From Deltaproteobacteria bacterium (GTDB lineage: Bacteria > Desulfobacterota > Deferrimicrobia > Deferrimicrobiales > Deferrimicrobiaceae): 41,753 nt of DNA. Shown here in pieces: positions 26,480-37,028 of the stretch (positions are counted from its first letter, which is position 1; every line of letters starts with the position of its first letter). The notes beneath the pieces are model-generated. The model was not told where the DNA came from. It saw only the letters and a program-made list of their open reading frames with translations, and did not search any database. The stretch is taken from positions 1-41,753 of the forward strand of contig JACRMU010000056.1 of the NCBI GenBank assembly GCA_016219515.1, given 5' to 3'. The translations under genes and the position numbers were made by a program.

Positions 26480-27766
26480 CTATGCGCCGCCGCGCAGGAG
26501 CGCCCTTCTTCCGATGTCGCGTCGGAAGTACGCTCCCTCCCACTGGATCTTTTCCGCGGCGCGGTAGCCGCGTTCGATGACGCTGCGGATGTCCTTGTCC
26601 ACCGCCGTCACCCCCAGCACGCGTCCCCCGTTGTTCACCAGCCGGCCGTCCTTGACGGCCGTCCCCGCGTGGAACACCTGGATCCCCCCCTCCCGTTCCG
26701 CATCCTCGATGCCGGAGATGGGGAACCCTTTCTTGTAGGATCCGGGGTAGCCGCCCGAGGACATCACGATGCACACGGTCGGCCGGGGGTCGATCTTCAT
26801 CTCCGCGTCGGTGAGCTTTCCCTGCGCGCATTGCATCAGCAGGGGGACCAGGTCGCTTTCCAGGCGCATGAACAGCGGCTGCGCCTCCGGGTCGCCGAAC
26901 CGCACGTTGAACTCCAGCACCTTCGGCTCGCCGCGCTCGATCATGAGGCCGCCGTACAGGATCCCGCGGAACGGCATCCCCTCCGCGCGCATCCCGGCGA
27001 GCAGGGGCTCGAAAATCTTCTTGATCGCCTTCTTCTCCACCTCCGGCGTCACCACCGGGGCCGGGGAGTACGCACCCATCCCGCCGGTGTTGGGGCCCGT
27101 GTCATCGTCGCCGATCCGCTTGTGGTCCTGCGACGTGGGAAGCGGGACGATCTTCTCGCCGTCGGTGAAGACGATGTAGGAGGCCTCCTCTCCGGTCAGG
27201 CAATCCTCCACGACGACCCGTTCCCCCGCGTCGCCGAAGACCCTCTTCTCCATCACGTCCTTGAGGAACGCGACCGCCTCCTCGTACGTCCCGGCGACCG
27301 CCACCCCCTTCCCCGCCGCGAGCCCGTCCGCCTTGATCACGACCGGGAGGCGATGGGTCAGCACGTACTGCTCGGCGTCGTCGTACTCGTCGAACACGCG
27401 GAAGTCCGCCGTCGGGATCCCGTACTTCGCCAGGATGTTCTTCGTGAACACCTTGGAGCCCTCCAGCTGGGCGGCCGCCTTGCTCGGCCCGCACACCAGG
27501 AGCCCTTCCTTCGCAAGCGCGTCGGCCAGCCCCGCGACCAGCGGCGCCTCCGGGCCCACCACGGTCAGGTCGATCCGGTTCGCCACGGCGAAGTCCCGCA
27601 GCTTCGGAACCTCGTCGACGGACAGGGGCACAAGCTCCGCATGTTTCGCGATCCCCGGATTGCCCGGCGCCGCGTAGATCTTCTCCACCAGCGGGCTCAT
27701 CGCGATCTTCCAGGCCAGCGCGTGCTCTCTCCCCCCCCCTCCAACCACCAGAACTTTCAGGCCCAC
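26480..27766 (-). CDS. purD: Phosphoribosylamine-glycine ligase
   Basis: GLKVLVVGGGGREHALAWKIAMSPLVEKIYAAPGNPGIA, GPEAPLVAGLADAL, GGMGAYSPAPV; GTG start at 27766. Confidence 0.97.
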   Translation of the reverse strand: MGLKVLVVGGGGREHALAWKIAMSPLVEKIYAAPGNPGIAKHAELVPLSVDEVPKLRDFAVANRIDLTVVGPEAPLVAGLADALAKEGLLVCGPSKAAAQLEGSKVFTKNILAKYGIPTADFRVFDEYDDAEQYVLTHRLPVVIKADGLAAGKGVAVAGTYEEAVAFLKDVMEKRVFGDAGERVVVEDCLTGEEASYIVFTDGEKIVPLPTSQDHKRIGDDDTGPNTGGMGAYSPAPVVTPEVEKKAIKKIFEPLLAGMRAEGMPFRGILYGGLMIERGEPKVLEFNVRFGDPEAQPLFMRLESDLVPLLMQCAQGKLTDAEMKIDPRPTVCIVMSSGGYPGSYKKGFPISGIEDAEREGGIQVFHAGTAVKDGRLVNNGGRVLGVTAVDKDIRSVIERGYRAAEKIQWEGAYFRRDIGRRALLRGGA

Positions 27767-27806
27767 GCATCCCCTCCTGTACGGGACGTTCGCCCCGGTG
27801 CTGATC

Positions 27807-29369
27807 CTAATGCCGGAAGTGCCGGACTCCCGTGAACACCATCGCCATCCCGTGCTCATCGGCGGCGGCGATCACCTCCGCGTCGCGGACCGACCCGCCC
27901 GGCTGGATGGCGGCCGTGGCTCCGGCCGCCGCCGCCACGTCCAGGCCGTCCCGGAACGGGAAGAAGGCGTCGGAGGCGACCACCGAGCCCTTCGTGGGGC
28001 GCTGCGCCTTCATCAACGCGATTTTCGCCGAATCCACCCGGCTCATCTGCCCCGCCCCCACGCCGACCGTCCGGTCCTTGAGCGCATAGACGATGGCGTT
28101 GGACTTCACGTGCTTGCAGACCTTCCAGCCGAACAGAAGCGCTTCGAGCTCGTCCGGCGTGGGCGCGCGCTTCGTCGCCACCTTCAGCCCCGAAGGGTCG
28201 ATGACGTGCCGGTCCCGGCCCTGCAGTAGCAGGCCGCCGCTCACCTTCTTCATCTCGAATCCGGACTGCTTCCCCCAGCGGAACTCTCCACCGGTTTCCA
28301 GCACCCGCAGGTTCGCCTTCGCGGAGAGGATCTTCCGCGCCGCCTTGTCGAATCCGGGGGCGATGACCGCCTCGAAGAACGTCGACGCGATCTCCCGCGC
28401 GGTTTCGGCCCCGATCGGCCGGTTGAACCCGACCACCCCGCCGTAGGCGGACACCGGGTCGCACTCCCTCGCTTTCTTGAAGGCGTCCACCAGGCGCCGC
28501 TTCGAGAGGCCGACTCCCGAAGGGTTGGTGTGCTTGATGATCGCCGCCGCCGGATCGGCGAACTCCATGGCGAGCTGCAGCGCGGCGTCGATGTCGACGA
28601 TGTTGTTGTAGGAGAGCTCCTTCCCCTGGAGCTGCCGCGCCCCTCCCAGGGTCGGCTCGTCGGGGAGCGCCAGGTCCGCATAGAAGGCGGCGCTCTGGTG
28701 GGGGTTCTCGCCGTACCGCAGGGACTGGAGGCGGCGCCACTGTGCGGTGAACGTCACCGGGTATTCGTCGCGGGCGCCTTCCCCCCGCCCCAGGTAGTTG
28801 GAGATGGCGGCATCGTAGGCGGCGGTGAGCGCGAACGCCTTCCGCCCCAGCTCGGCCATGGTCTGCGGGTCCAGGTTGCCGTTCCCCTTCTTCAGCCGGG
28901 CCAGGATCTCGGCGTAATCGGCCGGATCGCAGACCACCGCCACGTGCTGGCAGTTCTTCGCCGCCGAGCGGAGCATCGACGGGCCGCCGATGTCGATGTT
29001 CTCGATCGCCTCGGCGCGCGAGCATCCCGGCTTCCCGATCGTCGCCTCGAAGGGATAGAGGTTGACGACCACCATGTCGAACGGCACGATGCCGTGGGAC
29101 TCGATCGTCTTCATGTGGGACGGGTTGTCGCGGAGCGCCAGGATCCCGCCGTGGATCTTCGGGTTGAGCGTCTTCACGCGGCCGTCGAGCATTTCCGGAA
29201 AGCCGGTGTACTCCTCGATGAGGCGGACCGGCGCCTTCTTCTCCTTCAGCAGCTTCGCGGTGCCCCCCGATGCGTACAGCTCCACGCCGAGCCGCGAAAT
29301 CGCCTTCGCGTACTCCACGATGCCCGTCTTGTCCGAAACGCTCAGAATCGCCCGAAGGATTCTCGCCAT
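27807..29369 (-). CDS. purH: Bifunctional AICAR formyltransferase / IMP cyclohydrolase
   Basis: [34 protein letters not shown]...[23 protein letters not shown]...IKHTNPSG. Confidence 0.97.
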   Translation of the reverse strand: MARILRAILSVSDKTGIVEYAKAISRLGVELYASGGTAKLLKEKKAPVRLIEEYTGFPEMLDGRVKTLNPKIHGGILALRDNPSHMKTIESHGIVPFDMVVVNLYPFEATIGKPGCSRAEAIENIDIGGPSMLRSAAKNCQHVAVVCDPADYAEILARLKKGNGNLDPQTMAELGRKAFALTAAYDAAISNYLGRGEGARDEYPVTFTAQWRRLQSLRYGENPHQSAAFYADLALPDEPTLGGARQLQGKELSYNNIVDIDAALQLAMEFADPAAAIIKHTNPSGVGLSKRRLVDAFKKARECDPVSAYGGVVGFNRPIGAETAREIASTFFEAVIAPGFDKAARKILSAKANLRVLETGGEFRWGKQSGFEMKKVSGGLLLQGRDRHVIDPSGLKVATKRAPTPDELEALLFGWKVCKHVKSNAIVYALKDRTVGVGAGQMSRVDSAKIALMKAQRPTKGSVVASDAFFPFRDGLDVAAAAGATAAIQPGGSVRDAEVIAAADEHGMAMVFTGVRHFRH

Positions 29370-29420
29370 GGTGCGGGTTCCTCTCGCCTCTGTCTCAGGT
29401 TTTTGATCGAACGGCCGCGC

Positions 29421-30937
29421 TTACGGTCTGATCGGGACGGCTCCCAGCACGGTTTTCAGGTCCTCGTCCGCGAACTTGATCCCGAAGCCGAAGAAGAAGG
29501 TCCTGAGGTTTTTCTCGTCGTTGAGGATGTCGTCCACGCCGCCGGTGATGAAAAGGTTTTTCACGATATCATAGTTGCCGAACGCTTTCAAATGCGGGGG
29601 CTGGCTCCCCTTCCGCGTGAAGTCGAAGGCGTCCACGCCCACCGTGAGCTTGCCCCGGATCAACTCGTAGTCCGCCCCGACCCCCCCCGTCGACTCCAGC
29701 ACGCCGCCCCGGAGCGTCAGCCGCGAGAAGCGCTTCGCGACCTGCGCGCTGATCTTCAGCTTGTTGCTGAACGTGGTCCGCTGCTCCGTCGTGGTCACCC
29801 CGTTGACGGTCGACGTGGTTTCGTCCGTGCTTTCCTTACCGCGGGGGTCGTCGACGACCCCGAGAAGATAATACTTGTCGGCCGCCGGCTGGAGCCGCAG
29901 GTTCACGTAATGCTTGTAATCGGAGGACTTGGTCTGGTATTCGAGCCGGTAGTCCAGGAATGTCTTGAGGGACTCCGTTTTCCTCACGTACCGGTTGATC
30001 CCTTCCAGCGTATCGTTCAGGGAACCGACGGTTGTGTTGTCGTTCACCAGCTTCCCCAGCGTCCCTTCCCCCCGCTCGATCTTCGCCAGCACCTTCTCCG
30101 CCGAAGCGAGCGTATTGTCGAGCTTCGCAGAGGCCGTCCTGAGGTTCGCGATGCTCACCTTGATGTTTTCCCGGTTTTCGCCGATCACGCCGCTCACCTG
30201 CTCCCCCATCGCTTCCAGCTTCTTCGCCAGCCCGGGAGTCTCCTCCTTCAGCGTCTGCGAAAACGCGCGGAAGTTCGCGATGGTGGCCCGCAGGTCTTCC
30301 TTGTTGGCGGAGGAGATCTCCGACAAGTCGGAGGAAAGCCGGTCCACGTTGGCCAGAATCCGGTTGAGCCGGTCCTCGTTTCCCGTGGTGACGTTCCGGA
30401 GCACGGCGCTCGCCTCCCGGACGTTCCGGAGGATGTCGGTCAACGCCTGCTTCCCCTCCTCCGTGCCGATCGTTCCGGAGAGCGTCTCGGTGAAGCGCTT
30501 GACGTCGTCGGCGATGAGGGAAAGCTTCCGGATCATCTCGTCGAGGTTCACCGGCTGCAGCGTGTTCGCGATCCGTCCGCCGGGGGGAAGCGTCTGGTCC
30601 GTCCGCTTCCCGGGAAGGATCTCGACGTACTTCTCCCCCAGGAGCCCCTGGGTCTGGATCGACGCCACGGAGTCGACGGGGATGCGGACCCCCCCGTTGA
30701 TCCGGAGGTCGAGTCTCGCGCGTTCGCCCACGAGCCGGATTTCCTCCACTTTCCCCACCGGGACGCCGGCCATCTTCACGTTCGCCTTCGGCTCCAGCCC
30801 CGCCGCGCTCTCGAAATCCACGGTGAGCTTGTACCCGTGCGCCGCGACTCCCCCCACTTGCTGACGCGGAACGTGAAGTACATGAGGATCACCAGGCCCA
30901 ATACGACGAAGATCCCCACCTTCGCCTCTCTCGACAT
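29421..30937 (-). pseudogene. mlaD: MlaD/MCE-domain periplasmic protein, apparently interrupted by a -1 offset at a G6 run (30850-30855)
   Basis: N-terminus MSREAKVGIFVVLGLVILMYFTFRVSKW starts at 30937 (TGATG overlap with mlaF stop) in one frame; remainder GVAAHGYKLTVDFESAAGLEPKANVKMAGVPVGKVEEI... in another. Confidence 0.75.
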
Positions 30938-31749
30938 CACCGCTCCTCCTGCCCCCCGGATTCGCCCGACCGGCGCACGAAGCGTATGAACTCTTCGTGC
31001 TCGGCCGTGATGGGCCCCTGTGCGCGACCCTCCACGAACTGGGAAACCACGGGGTTTGCGCTGCGCCGGATCTGCTCCGGCGTCCCCACCTCGATGATCT
31101 TTCCTTTATACAGCATCGCGATGGAATCCGCGATCTTGTAGGCCGACGCCATGTCGTGGGTGATGGAAATCGACGTCACCCCGAGCGATTCCCGCAGGCG
31201 GATGATCAGTTCGTTGATGACGTCCGCCATGATGGGGTCGAGGCCCGTCGTCGGCTCGTCGTAGAGGAGGATCTCCGGCTCCGAGGCGATGGCGCGGGCC
31301 AGCCCGACGCGCTTCTTCATCCCCCCCGACAGCTCCGCCGGCATCAGGTTCTGGATCTTGGAGAGCCCCACCATGGCGAGCTTCTCCTCCACCACGTTCC
31401 GGATCTGGCCCTCCGGGTACTTGTGGAGCCGCCGCAGGGCGAACGCCACGTTGTCCTCCACGTTCATCGAGTCGAACAGCGCCGCCCCCTGGAACAGCAT
31501 GCCGAACCGCTTCCGGACCCGGACCAGCTCCCGCTCGTCCATCTTCGTCACGTCCTCGCCGTCGATCAGGACCTCGCCTTCGTCCGCCCGCAGGAGCCCC
31601 ACCACGCACTTGATGAGCACCGATTTCCCGGTGCCGCTCCCCCCGATGACGACCGTGTTCTTCCCCTGGGGGATCGTCAGGTCGAGGCCGTCGAGGACGA
31701 CCTTTTTGCCGAACCGCTTGGACAATCCGCGGATTTCGATCGCCGGCAC
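30937..31749 (-). CDS. mlaF: MlaF-like ABC transporter ATP-binding protein
   Basis: GLSKRFGKKVVLDGLDLTIPQGKNTVVIGGSGTGKSVLIKCVVGL, LSGGMKKRVGLARAIASEPEILLYDEPTTGLDPI. Confidence 0.95.
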   Translation of the reverse strand: MPAIEIRGLSKRFGKKVVLDGLDLTIPQGKNTVVIGGSGTGKSVLIKCVVGLLRADEGEVLIDGEDVTKMDERELVRVRKRFGMLFQGAALFDSMNVEDNVAFALRRLHKYPEGQIRNVVEEKLAMVGLSKIQNLMPAELSGGMKKRVGLARAIASEPEILLYDEPTTGLDPIMADVINELIIRLRESLGVTSISITHDMASAYKIADSIAMLYKGKIIEVGTPEQIRRSANPVVSQFVEGRAQGPITAEHEEFIRFVRRSGESGGQEER

Positions 31750-31761
31750 CCGTTCGCCCCC

Positions 31762-32559
31762 TTAAAACATGAACGACGTCATGAAGTAGTCCGAGATGAG
31801 CACGACCATCGAGGAAGCCACCACCGCGCGCGTCGTCGCCCTCCCGACCCCCTCGGCGCCCCCCGCCGCGATGAACCCGTTGTAGCAGGAGATCAGCGCG
31901 ATGAGGAAGCCGAACACCGCCGCCTTGATGAGGCCGGTGTAGATGTCCTTGAACTCCAGGTACTGGTAGGTCTTGTTGATGTACACGTAGGGGTTGGCCC
32001 CCAGCAGGTACACGGCGACGAAGTAGCCGCCCAGGATGCCGACGAGGTCCGCGAAGACGACCAGGACCGGCAGCACCGCCGTGGAGGCGACCACCCGGGG
32101 GACGACGAGGTACTTCACGGGGTTCGTGGCCAGCGTCACCAGCGCGTCGATCTGCTCCGTTACCTTCATCGTCCCCAGCTCCGCCGCCATGGCCGCTCCG
32201 ACGCGCCCCGAGACCATCAGGCCCGCGAACACCGGCCCCAGCTCCCGCGTGATGGAGAGGGCCACGACCGATCCGACGAAGCTCGTCGCCTGGAACCGCT
32301 GGAACCCCGACCAGCTCTGGAGGGCCAGGACCATCCCGGTGAACGTCGCGGTCACCAGGACGACCGGCATCGAGCGGATCCCCACCTCCTCCATCTGCTT
32401 CACGATGTTCCGTATTTCCGAGGGGGGTCGGAAGAGCCAGGTGACGCACTGCAGCAGGAGGACAAAGACGTTCCCCACGTCCTCGACCATCCGGTAGACC
32501 CGGGTGCCGAACAGCTCCAGGGCCGTGGAAAACCCGTTCTTCTTCCGCCCGTCAGCCAA
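31762..32559 (-). CDS. mlaE: MlaE-like ABC transporter permease
   Basis: MPVVLVTATFTGMVLALQSWSGFQRF...TRELGPVFAGLMVSGRVGAAMAAELGTMKVTEQIDAL. Confidence 0.95.
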   Translation of the reverse strand: MADGRKKNGFSTALELFGTRVYRMVEDVGNVFVLLLQCVTWLFRPPSEIRNIVKQMEEVGIRSMPVVLVTATFTGMVLALQSWSGFQRFQATSFVGSVVALSITRELGPVFAGLMVSGRVGAAMAAELGTMKVTEQIDALVTLATNPVKYLVVPRVVASTAVLPVLVVFADLVGILGGYFVAVYLLGANPYVYINKTYQYLEFKDIYTGLIKAAVFGFLIALISCYNGFIAAGGAEGVGRATTRAVVASSMVVLISDYFMTSFMF

Positions 32560-33676
32560 CGACGCGCCTCGGGATGCGCCGTCCCACCTGGGTGAGGATC
32601 TCGTAGGGGATCGTTCCGGAGATACGGGCCAGTTCGTCGGCGGTCGCCGCCCCCTCCCCCATCACCACGACGTCCGTCCCCGGGCGGACGCCCGGGATGC
32701 CGGTCACGTCCAGCATCGTGTGGTCCATGCACACCCTGCCGACGACCGGAGCGCGACGGCCCATCACCGACATCGACGCCGTGTCGGAAAAAGTGCGCCG
32801 GTAGCCGTCGGCGTACCCCAGCGGCACCACCGCGATCGTCCGCCGTTCGGGGCAGCGATAGGTGCGGGCGTAGCTCACGGGATGGCCCGGGGGAAGTTCC
32901 TTGACCGACACGATCTTGGTGACCAGCCGCATGACCGGGCGAAATCCCAGGCCCGCGCCGAGGCCTTCCGCGGGAAGGCTTCCGTACAGCGCGATCCCCG
33001 GCCGGACCATGTCGAACGCATAGTCCCGGAAGGAGAGGATACCGGCGCTGTTCAGCGCGTGCACCGCCACGTTCCGCCCGAAGGTCTCCCACATCTCCGC
33101 GATCCCCCGCGAAAACCCTTCCAGTTGTCCCAGGGTGAACTCCCGGTCCGCCGGCGCGCTTCCGTCCGCGGAGGACAGGTGGGTCATCCATCCCTCCACC
33201 TGCAGCTCCTTGCGCGACTTCACGGCTTCGACTACCTTTCCGGCGTCCCCCGGAAGGAAGCCCAGCCGTCCCATCCCCGTGTCGACTTTCACGTGGACCG
33301 GGAACGGCTTGCCGCGGTTCGCCGCGGCGCGGGCGAGATACGGGATCTGCTCCGCTTCGAAGAGGGCCGCCGAAAGGCCGTTGGCGTGCGCCTCCTCCGC
33401 CTGCGGCTCGTCCACGCCTCCCAGCACGACCACGGGGTTCCGGATGCCCGCCTGGCGAAGCTCCACCCCTTCCTCCACGGTGGCGACCCCGAACATCCTG
33501 GCCCCCTCCTCGGCGAGCGCCCGGGATGCCGCCGCCGCGCCGTGTCCATAAGCGTTCGCCTTCACGACGGCGAAGACGCCGGTGGAACTCGGGAGGAGGG
33601 AAAGGAGGACCCGGTAATTATGCCGGAGAGCTGAGAGGTTGATTTCCGCCAACGTCGGCCTTGCCAACAGGAACAC
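32552..33676 (-). CDS. alr: Alanine racemase
   Basis: RPTLAEINLSALRHNYRVL...FAVVKANAYGHGAAAASRAL...VHVKVDTGMGRLGF, VCMDHTMLDVTG. Confidence 0.97.
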   Translation of the reverse strand: MFLLARPTLAEINLSALRHNYRVLLSLLPSSTGVFAVVKANAYGHGAAAASRALAEEGARMFGVATVEEGVELRQAGIRNPVVVLGGVDEPQAEEAHANGLSAALFEAEQIPYLARAAANRGKPFPVHVKVDTGMGRLGFLPGDAGKVVEAVKSRKELQVEGWMTHLSSADGSAPADREFTLGQLEGFSRGIAEMWETFGRNVAVHALNSAGILSFRDYAFDMVRPGIALYGSLPAEGLGAGLGFRPVMRLVTKIVSVKELPPGHPVSYARTYRCPERRTIAVVPLGYADGYRRTFSDTASMSVMGRRAPVVGRVCMDHTMLDVTGIPGVRPGTDVVVMGEGAATADELARISGTIPYEILTQVGRRIPRRVVG

Positions 33677-33763
33677 CTCGCACTGGAGGGAACAGGAATA
33701 ATTTTTAAAAGTCTACTCTACCCCCCATTCCAAGTAAAGGCGGCGGAGAAATCCGGCGGCGGT

Positions 33764-33793
33764 TTGACATTCCGACGGGCCGGAGAGTATCAT
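33764..33793 (+). promoter_or_regulatory. Sigma70 promoter of the thiamine operon
   Basis: TTGACA (33764-33769), 18-nt spacer, TATCAT (33788-33793). Confidence 0.8.
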
Positions 33794-33802
33794 TTATATC
33801 CA

Positions 33803-33908
33803 CAACCGCCTGGGGTGCTTTTCGCTGAGAGCCCGGGGACGCAGGCCAAGTCCCGGGCAACCCGTCGAACCTGATCCGGGTAATGCCGGCGCAGGGAGCG
33901 TGGTTATC
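33803..33908 (+). promoter_or_regulatory. TPP riboswitch (THI element)
   Basis: Diagnostic TGGGGTGC...GCTGAGA...AACCTGATCCGGGTAATGCCGGCGCAGGGAGCG, upstream of thi genes. Confidence 0.96.
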
Positions 33909-33913
33909 GCGAG

Positions 33914-33945
33914 CCGTGCCTTTCCGGGCGCGGTTTTTTCTTTTT
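33914..33945 (+). terminator. Intrinsic terminator likely forming the TPP riboswitch expression platform
   Basis: CCGTGCC-tttccg-GGCGCGG stem followed by TTTTTTCTTTTT. Confidence 0.8.
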
Positions 33946-33963
33946 CAAGGGGGTCTTTTGCCG

Positions 33964-35364
33964 ATGCTTCCGCAAAACGATATCCGTGCCGCCGCCCTTC
34001 CCGTATCGGCGGAGGAAATCTCGGTGCTTTTGGCCGGGGCGCAGCCGTTCCGCCGGCGGGAGGCGTTCGCGCTCCTTTCGTCCCTCTCCCCGCATCGCCG
34101 CCTGCACCTTCACGAAGCGGCAAGGCTGCTTCTTACGGACGACCCGATGGTTTGGGAGACGGCAGCGGCGGCGGCCCGCGCGATGCGCGAGGAAATCTTC
34201 GGGCGCAGGATCGTCCTCTTCGCCCCTCTTTACCTCTCCAACGAATGCGGCAACAGCTGCCTATACTGCGGCTTCCGCAGGGAGAACCGGGAGGCGCGGA
34301 GGATCACGCTCTCGCCGGAAGGAGCCGCAGCCGAGGCGCGCTTCCTCGAAAGGAAAGGGTTCCACCGCCTGCTGCTGGTGACCGGGGAGCACCCGTTGCG
34401 CACGCAGCCGGGATACATCGCCGACGTCCTGCGGGCGATCTACCGGGAAACGGGGATGCGCATCCTCCACGTGAATGCCGCCCCGATGTCCGTCGCGGAT
34501 CTCCGGACGATCAAGGAGGCCGGGGCGGGAGTTTTCCAGGTGTTCCAGGAAACGTACCACCCGGAAACCTATGCGGCGATGCACCCGTCCGGGGCGAAGT
34601 CCGACTACGCCTGGCGGCTGACCTGCATGGACCGGGCGATCGAGGCGGGGTTCGGGGACGTGGGGATCGGCGCGCTGCTGGGGCTTTATGATTACCGGTT
34701 CGAGGTCCTTTCCGTCATCCGGCACGCCGGTCATCTCCTGGATACCTTCGGGACGTTCCCGCACACCATCTCGGTGCCGCGGTTCAAGAAGGCGTTCGGC
34801 TCCCCGCTCTCCGCCGCTCCCCGCCCGGTTTCGGACGCGGAGTTCGAGAGGACCGTGATCGTCTACCGCCTCTCGGTCCCCTCCGCCGGCGTGGTCGTCA
34901 CCACCCGCGAGCCCGCCGCGCTGCGCGAGCGGGTGCTGGACATCGGCGCGTGGCAGATCAGCGCGGGGTCCAAAACGGATCCCGGGGGGTACAGCGAGGG
35001 GGTCCGCCGCCACGAGGCCGAGCAGTTCGAGGTGGACGACACCCGGCCGATGGAGGAGATCGTCCGGATGGTGCTCGCCAGGGGATACCTCCCGTCGCTC
35101 TGCACCAGCTGCTACCGGCGGCACCGGACCGGGGACACCTTCACGGAGATGGCGGTGGACGGGCACATCCGCGATTTCTGCCTCCCCAACGCGCTCCTTT
35201 CGCTGGCGGAGTTCGCGCTCTCGACCGAAGACGCCGCGCTGCGGGAGGAGTGCCTTGCCGCCGTCCGGGAAGCGAAGAGGGAGATGGAGGGATCGCCGAT
35301 GCTGCCGGAGTTCGAGCGGAAGCTGGCGCAGGCCATGGAAGGCGGCAGGGACCTTCACTTCTAA
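33964..35364 (+). CDS. thiH: Radical SAM 2-iminoacetate synthase (tyrosine lyase), HydG-like, in a thiamine operon
   Basis: SAM-cluster motif CGNSCLYC (CX3CX2C) in APLYLSNECGNSCLYCGFRREN; VFQETYHPETYAAMHPSGAKSDYAWRL; C-terminal CTSC-X22-C as in HydG. Confidence 0.88.
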   Translation: MLPQNDIRAAALPVSAEEISVLLAGAQPFRRREAFALLSSLSPHRRLHLHEAARLLLTDDPMVWETAAAAARAMREEIFGRRIVLFAPLYLSNECGNSCLYCGFRRENREARRITLSPEGAAAEARFLERKGFHRLLLVTGEHPLRTQPGYIADVLRAIYRETGMRILHVNAAPMSVADLRTIKEAGAGVFQVFQETYHPETYAAMHPSGAKSDYAWRLTCMDRAIEAGFGDVGIGALLGLYDYRFEVLSVIRHAGHLLDTFGTFPHTISVPRFKKAFGSPLSAAPRPVSDAEFERTVIVYRLSVPSAGVVVTTREPAALRERVLDIGAWQISAGSKTDPGGYSEGVRRHEAEQFEVDDTRPMEEIVRMVLARGYLPSLCTSCYRRHRTGDTFTEMAVDGHIRDFCLPNALLSLAEFALSTEDAALREECLAAVREAKREMEGSPMLPEFERKLAQAMEGGRDLHF

Positions 35365-35380
35365 GCGGGGGGGAAAGGCG

Positions 35381-35581
35381 ATGGAGATCCTCGTCAACGG
35401 TGAGCCCCGAATCGTCGGGGACGGCGCGACCGTCCGGTCCCTCCTGCGCGAGCTCTCCCTGCCGGAGTCCCGGGTGGCCGTGGAGCGCAACCGGTCCCTC
35501 GTGCGGAAGGCCGAATTCGAAAACGCGGCGCTCGCCGAGGGAGACCGGATCGAGATCGTCACTTTCGTGGGAGGGGGGTAA
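35381..35581 (+). CDS. thiS: Sulfur carrier protein ThiS
   Basis: 66 aa, [41 protein letters not shown]...[10 protein letters not shown] with terminal GG. Confidence 0.95.
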   Translation: MEILVNGEPRIVGDGATVRSLLRELSLPESRVAVERNRSLVRKAEFENAALAEGDRIEIVTFVGGG

Positions 35582-35583
35582 CG

Positions 35584-36354
35584 ATGGACACGCCGCTATC
35601 GATCGGGGGGAAAACGTTCCGCTCCCGGCTGCTGGTCGGGACGGGGAAATATCCGGACTATCCGACGATGGTCCGGGCGCTGGAGGCCTCGGGGGCCGAG
35701 ATCGTCACGGTGGCCGTGCGAAGGGTCAACCTGGACCGGAGCAAGGAGTCGCTCCTCGACCATGTCGACCTGAAGCGGTACACCCTCCTGCCGAACACGG
35801 CGGCCTGCTACACGGCGGACGACGCGATCCGCACCTGCCTCCTGGCGCGCGAGGCGGGGATGTCGAACTTCGTGAAGCTCGAGGTGATCGGCGACGAGAA
35901 GACCCTCTTCCCCGACACGGAAGCGCTGCTCGCCGCGGCGAAGGTCCTCGTCAAGGAGGGGTTCATCGTCCTCCCCTACACGAACGACGACCCGATCATG
36001 GCGAAGAAGCTCGAGGACGCGGGATGCGCGGCCGTCATGCCGCTGGCGGCGCCGATCGGCTCCGGGCTGGGAATCCGCAACCCGTACAACCTGAAGATCC
36101 TCCTCGACGCCGTGAAGGTGCCCGTGATCGTCGACGCCGGCGTGGGGACCGCCTCCGACGCCGCGGTGGCGATGGAGCTCGGCTGCGACGGCGTCCTGAT
36201 GAACACCGGGATCGCCGGCGCGAAGGACCCGGTGACGATGGCGGAGGCGATGCGGGAGGCGGTCTCCGCGGGACGCAAGGCATTCCGGGCGGGCCGGATT
36301 CCACGGAAGCTTTTCGCGACCGCTTCCTCGCCGCTGGACGGGACGTTCTTTTAA
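35584..36354 (+). CDS. thiG: Thiazole synthase
   Basis: [39 protein letters not shown]...[23 protein letters not shown]. Confidence 0.97.
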   Translation: MDTPLSIGGKTFRSRLLVGTGKYPDYPTMVRALEASGAEIVTVAVRRVNLDRSKESLLDHVDLKRYTLLPNTAACYTADDAIRTCLLAREAGMSNFVKLEVIGDEKTLFPDTEALLAAAKVLVKEGFIVLPYTNDDPIMAKKLEDAGCAAVMPLAAPIGSGLGIRNPYNLKILLDAVKVPVIVDAGVGTASDAAVAMELGCDGVLMNTGIAGAKDPVTMAEAMREAVSAGRKAFRAGRIPRKLFATASSPLDGTFF

Positions 36355-36367
36355 AGGGGAGATCCTT

Positions 36368-37012
36368 GTGAAGGTCGACTTCCGCGTATACCTCATCACG
36401 GACCGGAAAGCCATGGCCCCCGGTGGGGACCTTCCGGGGACGGTCGAGAGAGCGCTGGAAGGCGGCGTCCGCGCCGTCCAGCTCCGGGAGAAGGACCTTT
36501 CGGGAAAGGATCTGTTCCTGCTGGCGGAGAAACTGCGGGAGATCACCGCCCGGCACGGCGCGCGGCTCCTGGTGAACGACCGGGCGGACGTCGCCCGGGC
36601 CGTCGGGGCGGACGGCGTGCACCTTGGGGTCCTTTCGATCCCGCCGCGCGAGGCGAGGCGTCTCTTGGGGCCGCGGGCTTTCATCGGGTGCTCCACCCAT
36701 GACCTCAAGGAACTGCGGGAGGCCGAGGAGGGCGGAGCGGACTTCGTCACCTTCGGGCCGGTGTACGCGACGCCTTCGAAGGCGCCCTACGGCCCTCCCG
36801 TGGGCGTCTCCGCGCTTGCGGAGGCGTGCGGGAAGGCCCGCATCCCGGTGTTCGCCCTGGGGGGCGTCGGGCCGGGGAACGCCGGGGAGGTAGCGCGCGC
36901 GGGGAGCTTCGGGGTCGCGCTGATCTCCGGGATCGTCGCCGCCGCGGATCCGCGCGCGGCGGCGGAGGAACTCACAAGGCGCTTCGCGCAGACGGGCGGC
37001 GCGCCGAAGTAG
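36368..37012 (+). CDS. thiE: Thiamine-phosphate synthase
   Basis: VYLITDRKA...GGVRAVQLREKDLSGKDL...RLLVNDRADVARAVGADGVHLG...GCSTHDL. Confidence 0.95.
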   Translation: MKVDFRVYLITDRKAMAPGGDLPGTVERALEGGVRAVQLREKDLSGKDLFLLAEKLREITARHGARLLVNDRADVARAVGADGVHLGVLSIPPREARRLLGPRAFIGCSTHDLKELREAEEGGADFVTFGPVYATPSKAPYGPPVGVSALAEACGKARIPVFALGGVGPGNAGEVARAGSFGVALISGIVAAADPRAAAEELTRRFAQTGGAPK

Positions 37013-37028
37013 AAAAGGAAGGTGTGCA

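Noticed and set aside
27730-27740. C9-type homopolymer as another frameshift site
   Set aside because: It falls inside the N-terminal GGGGREHA region of purD, whose reading frame is intact and matches the family.
26288-27835. 515-aa plus-strand ORF
   Set aside because: Antisense to purE and purD.
28530-30989. 819-aa plus-strand ORF
   Set aside because: Antisense shadow of purH and mlaD; low-complexity R/H/V/L/D composition and no recognisable domain.
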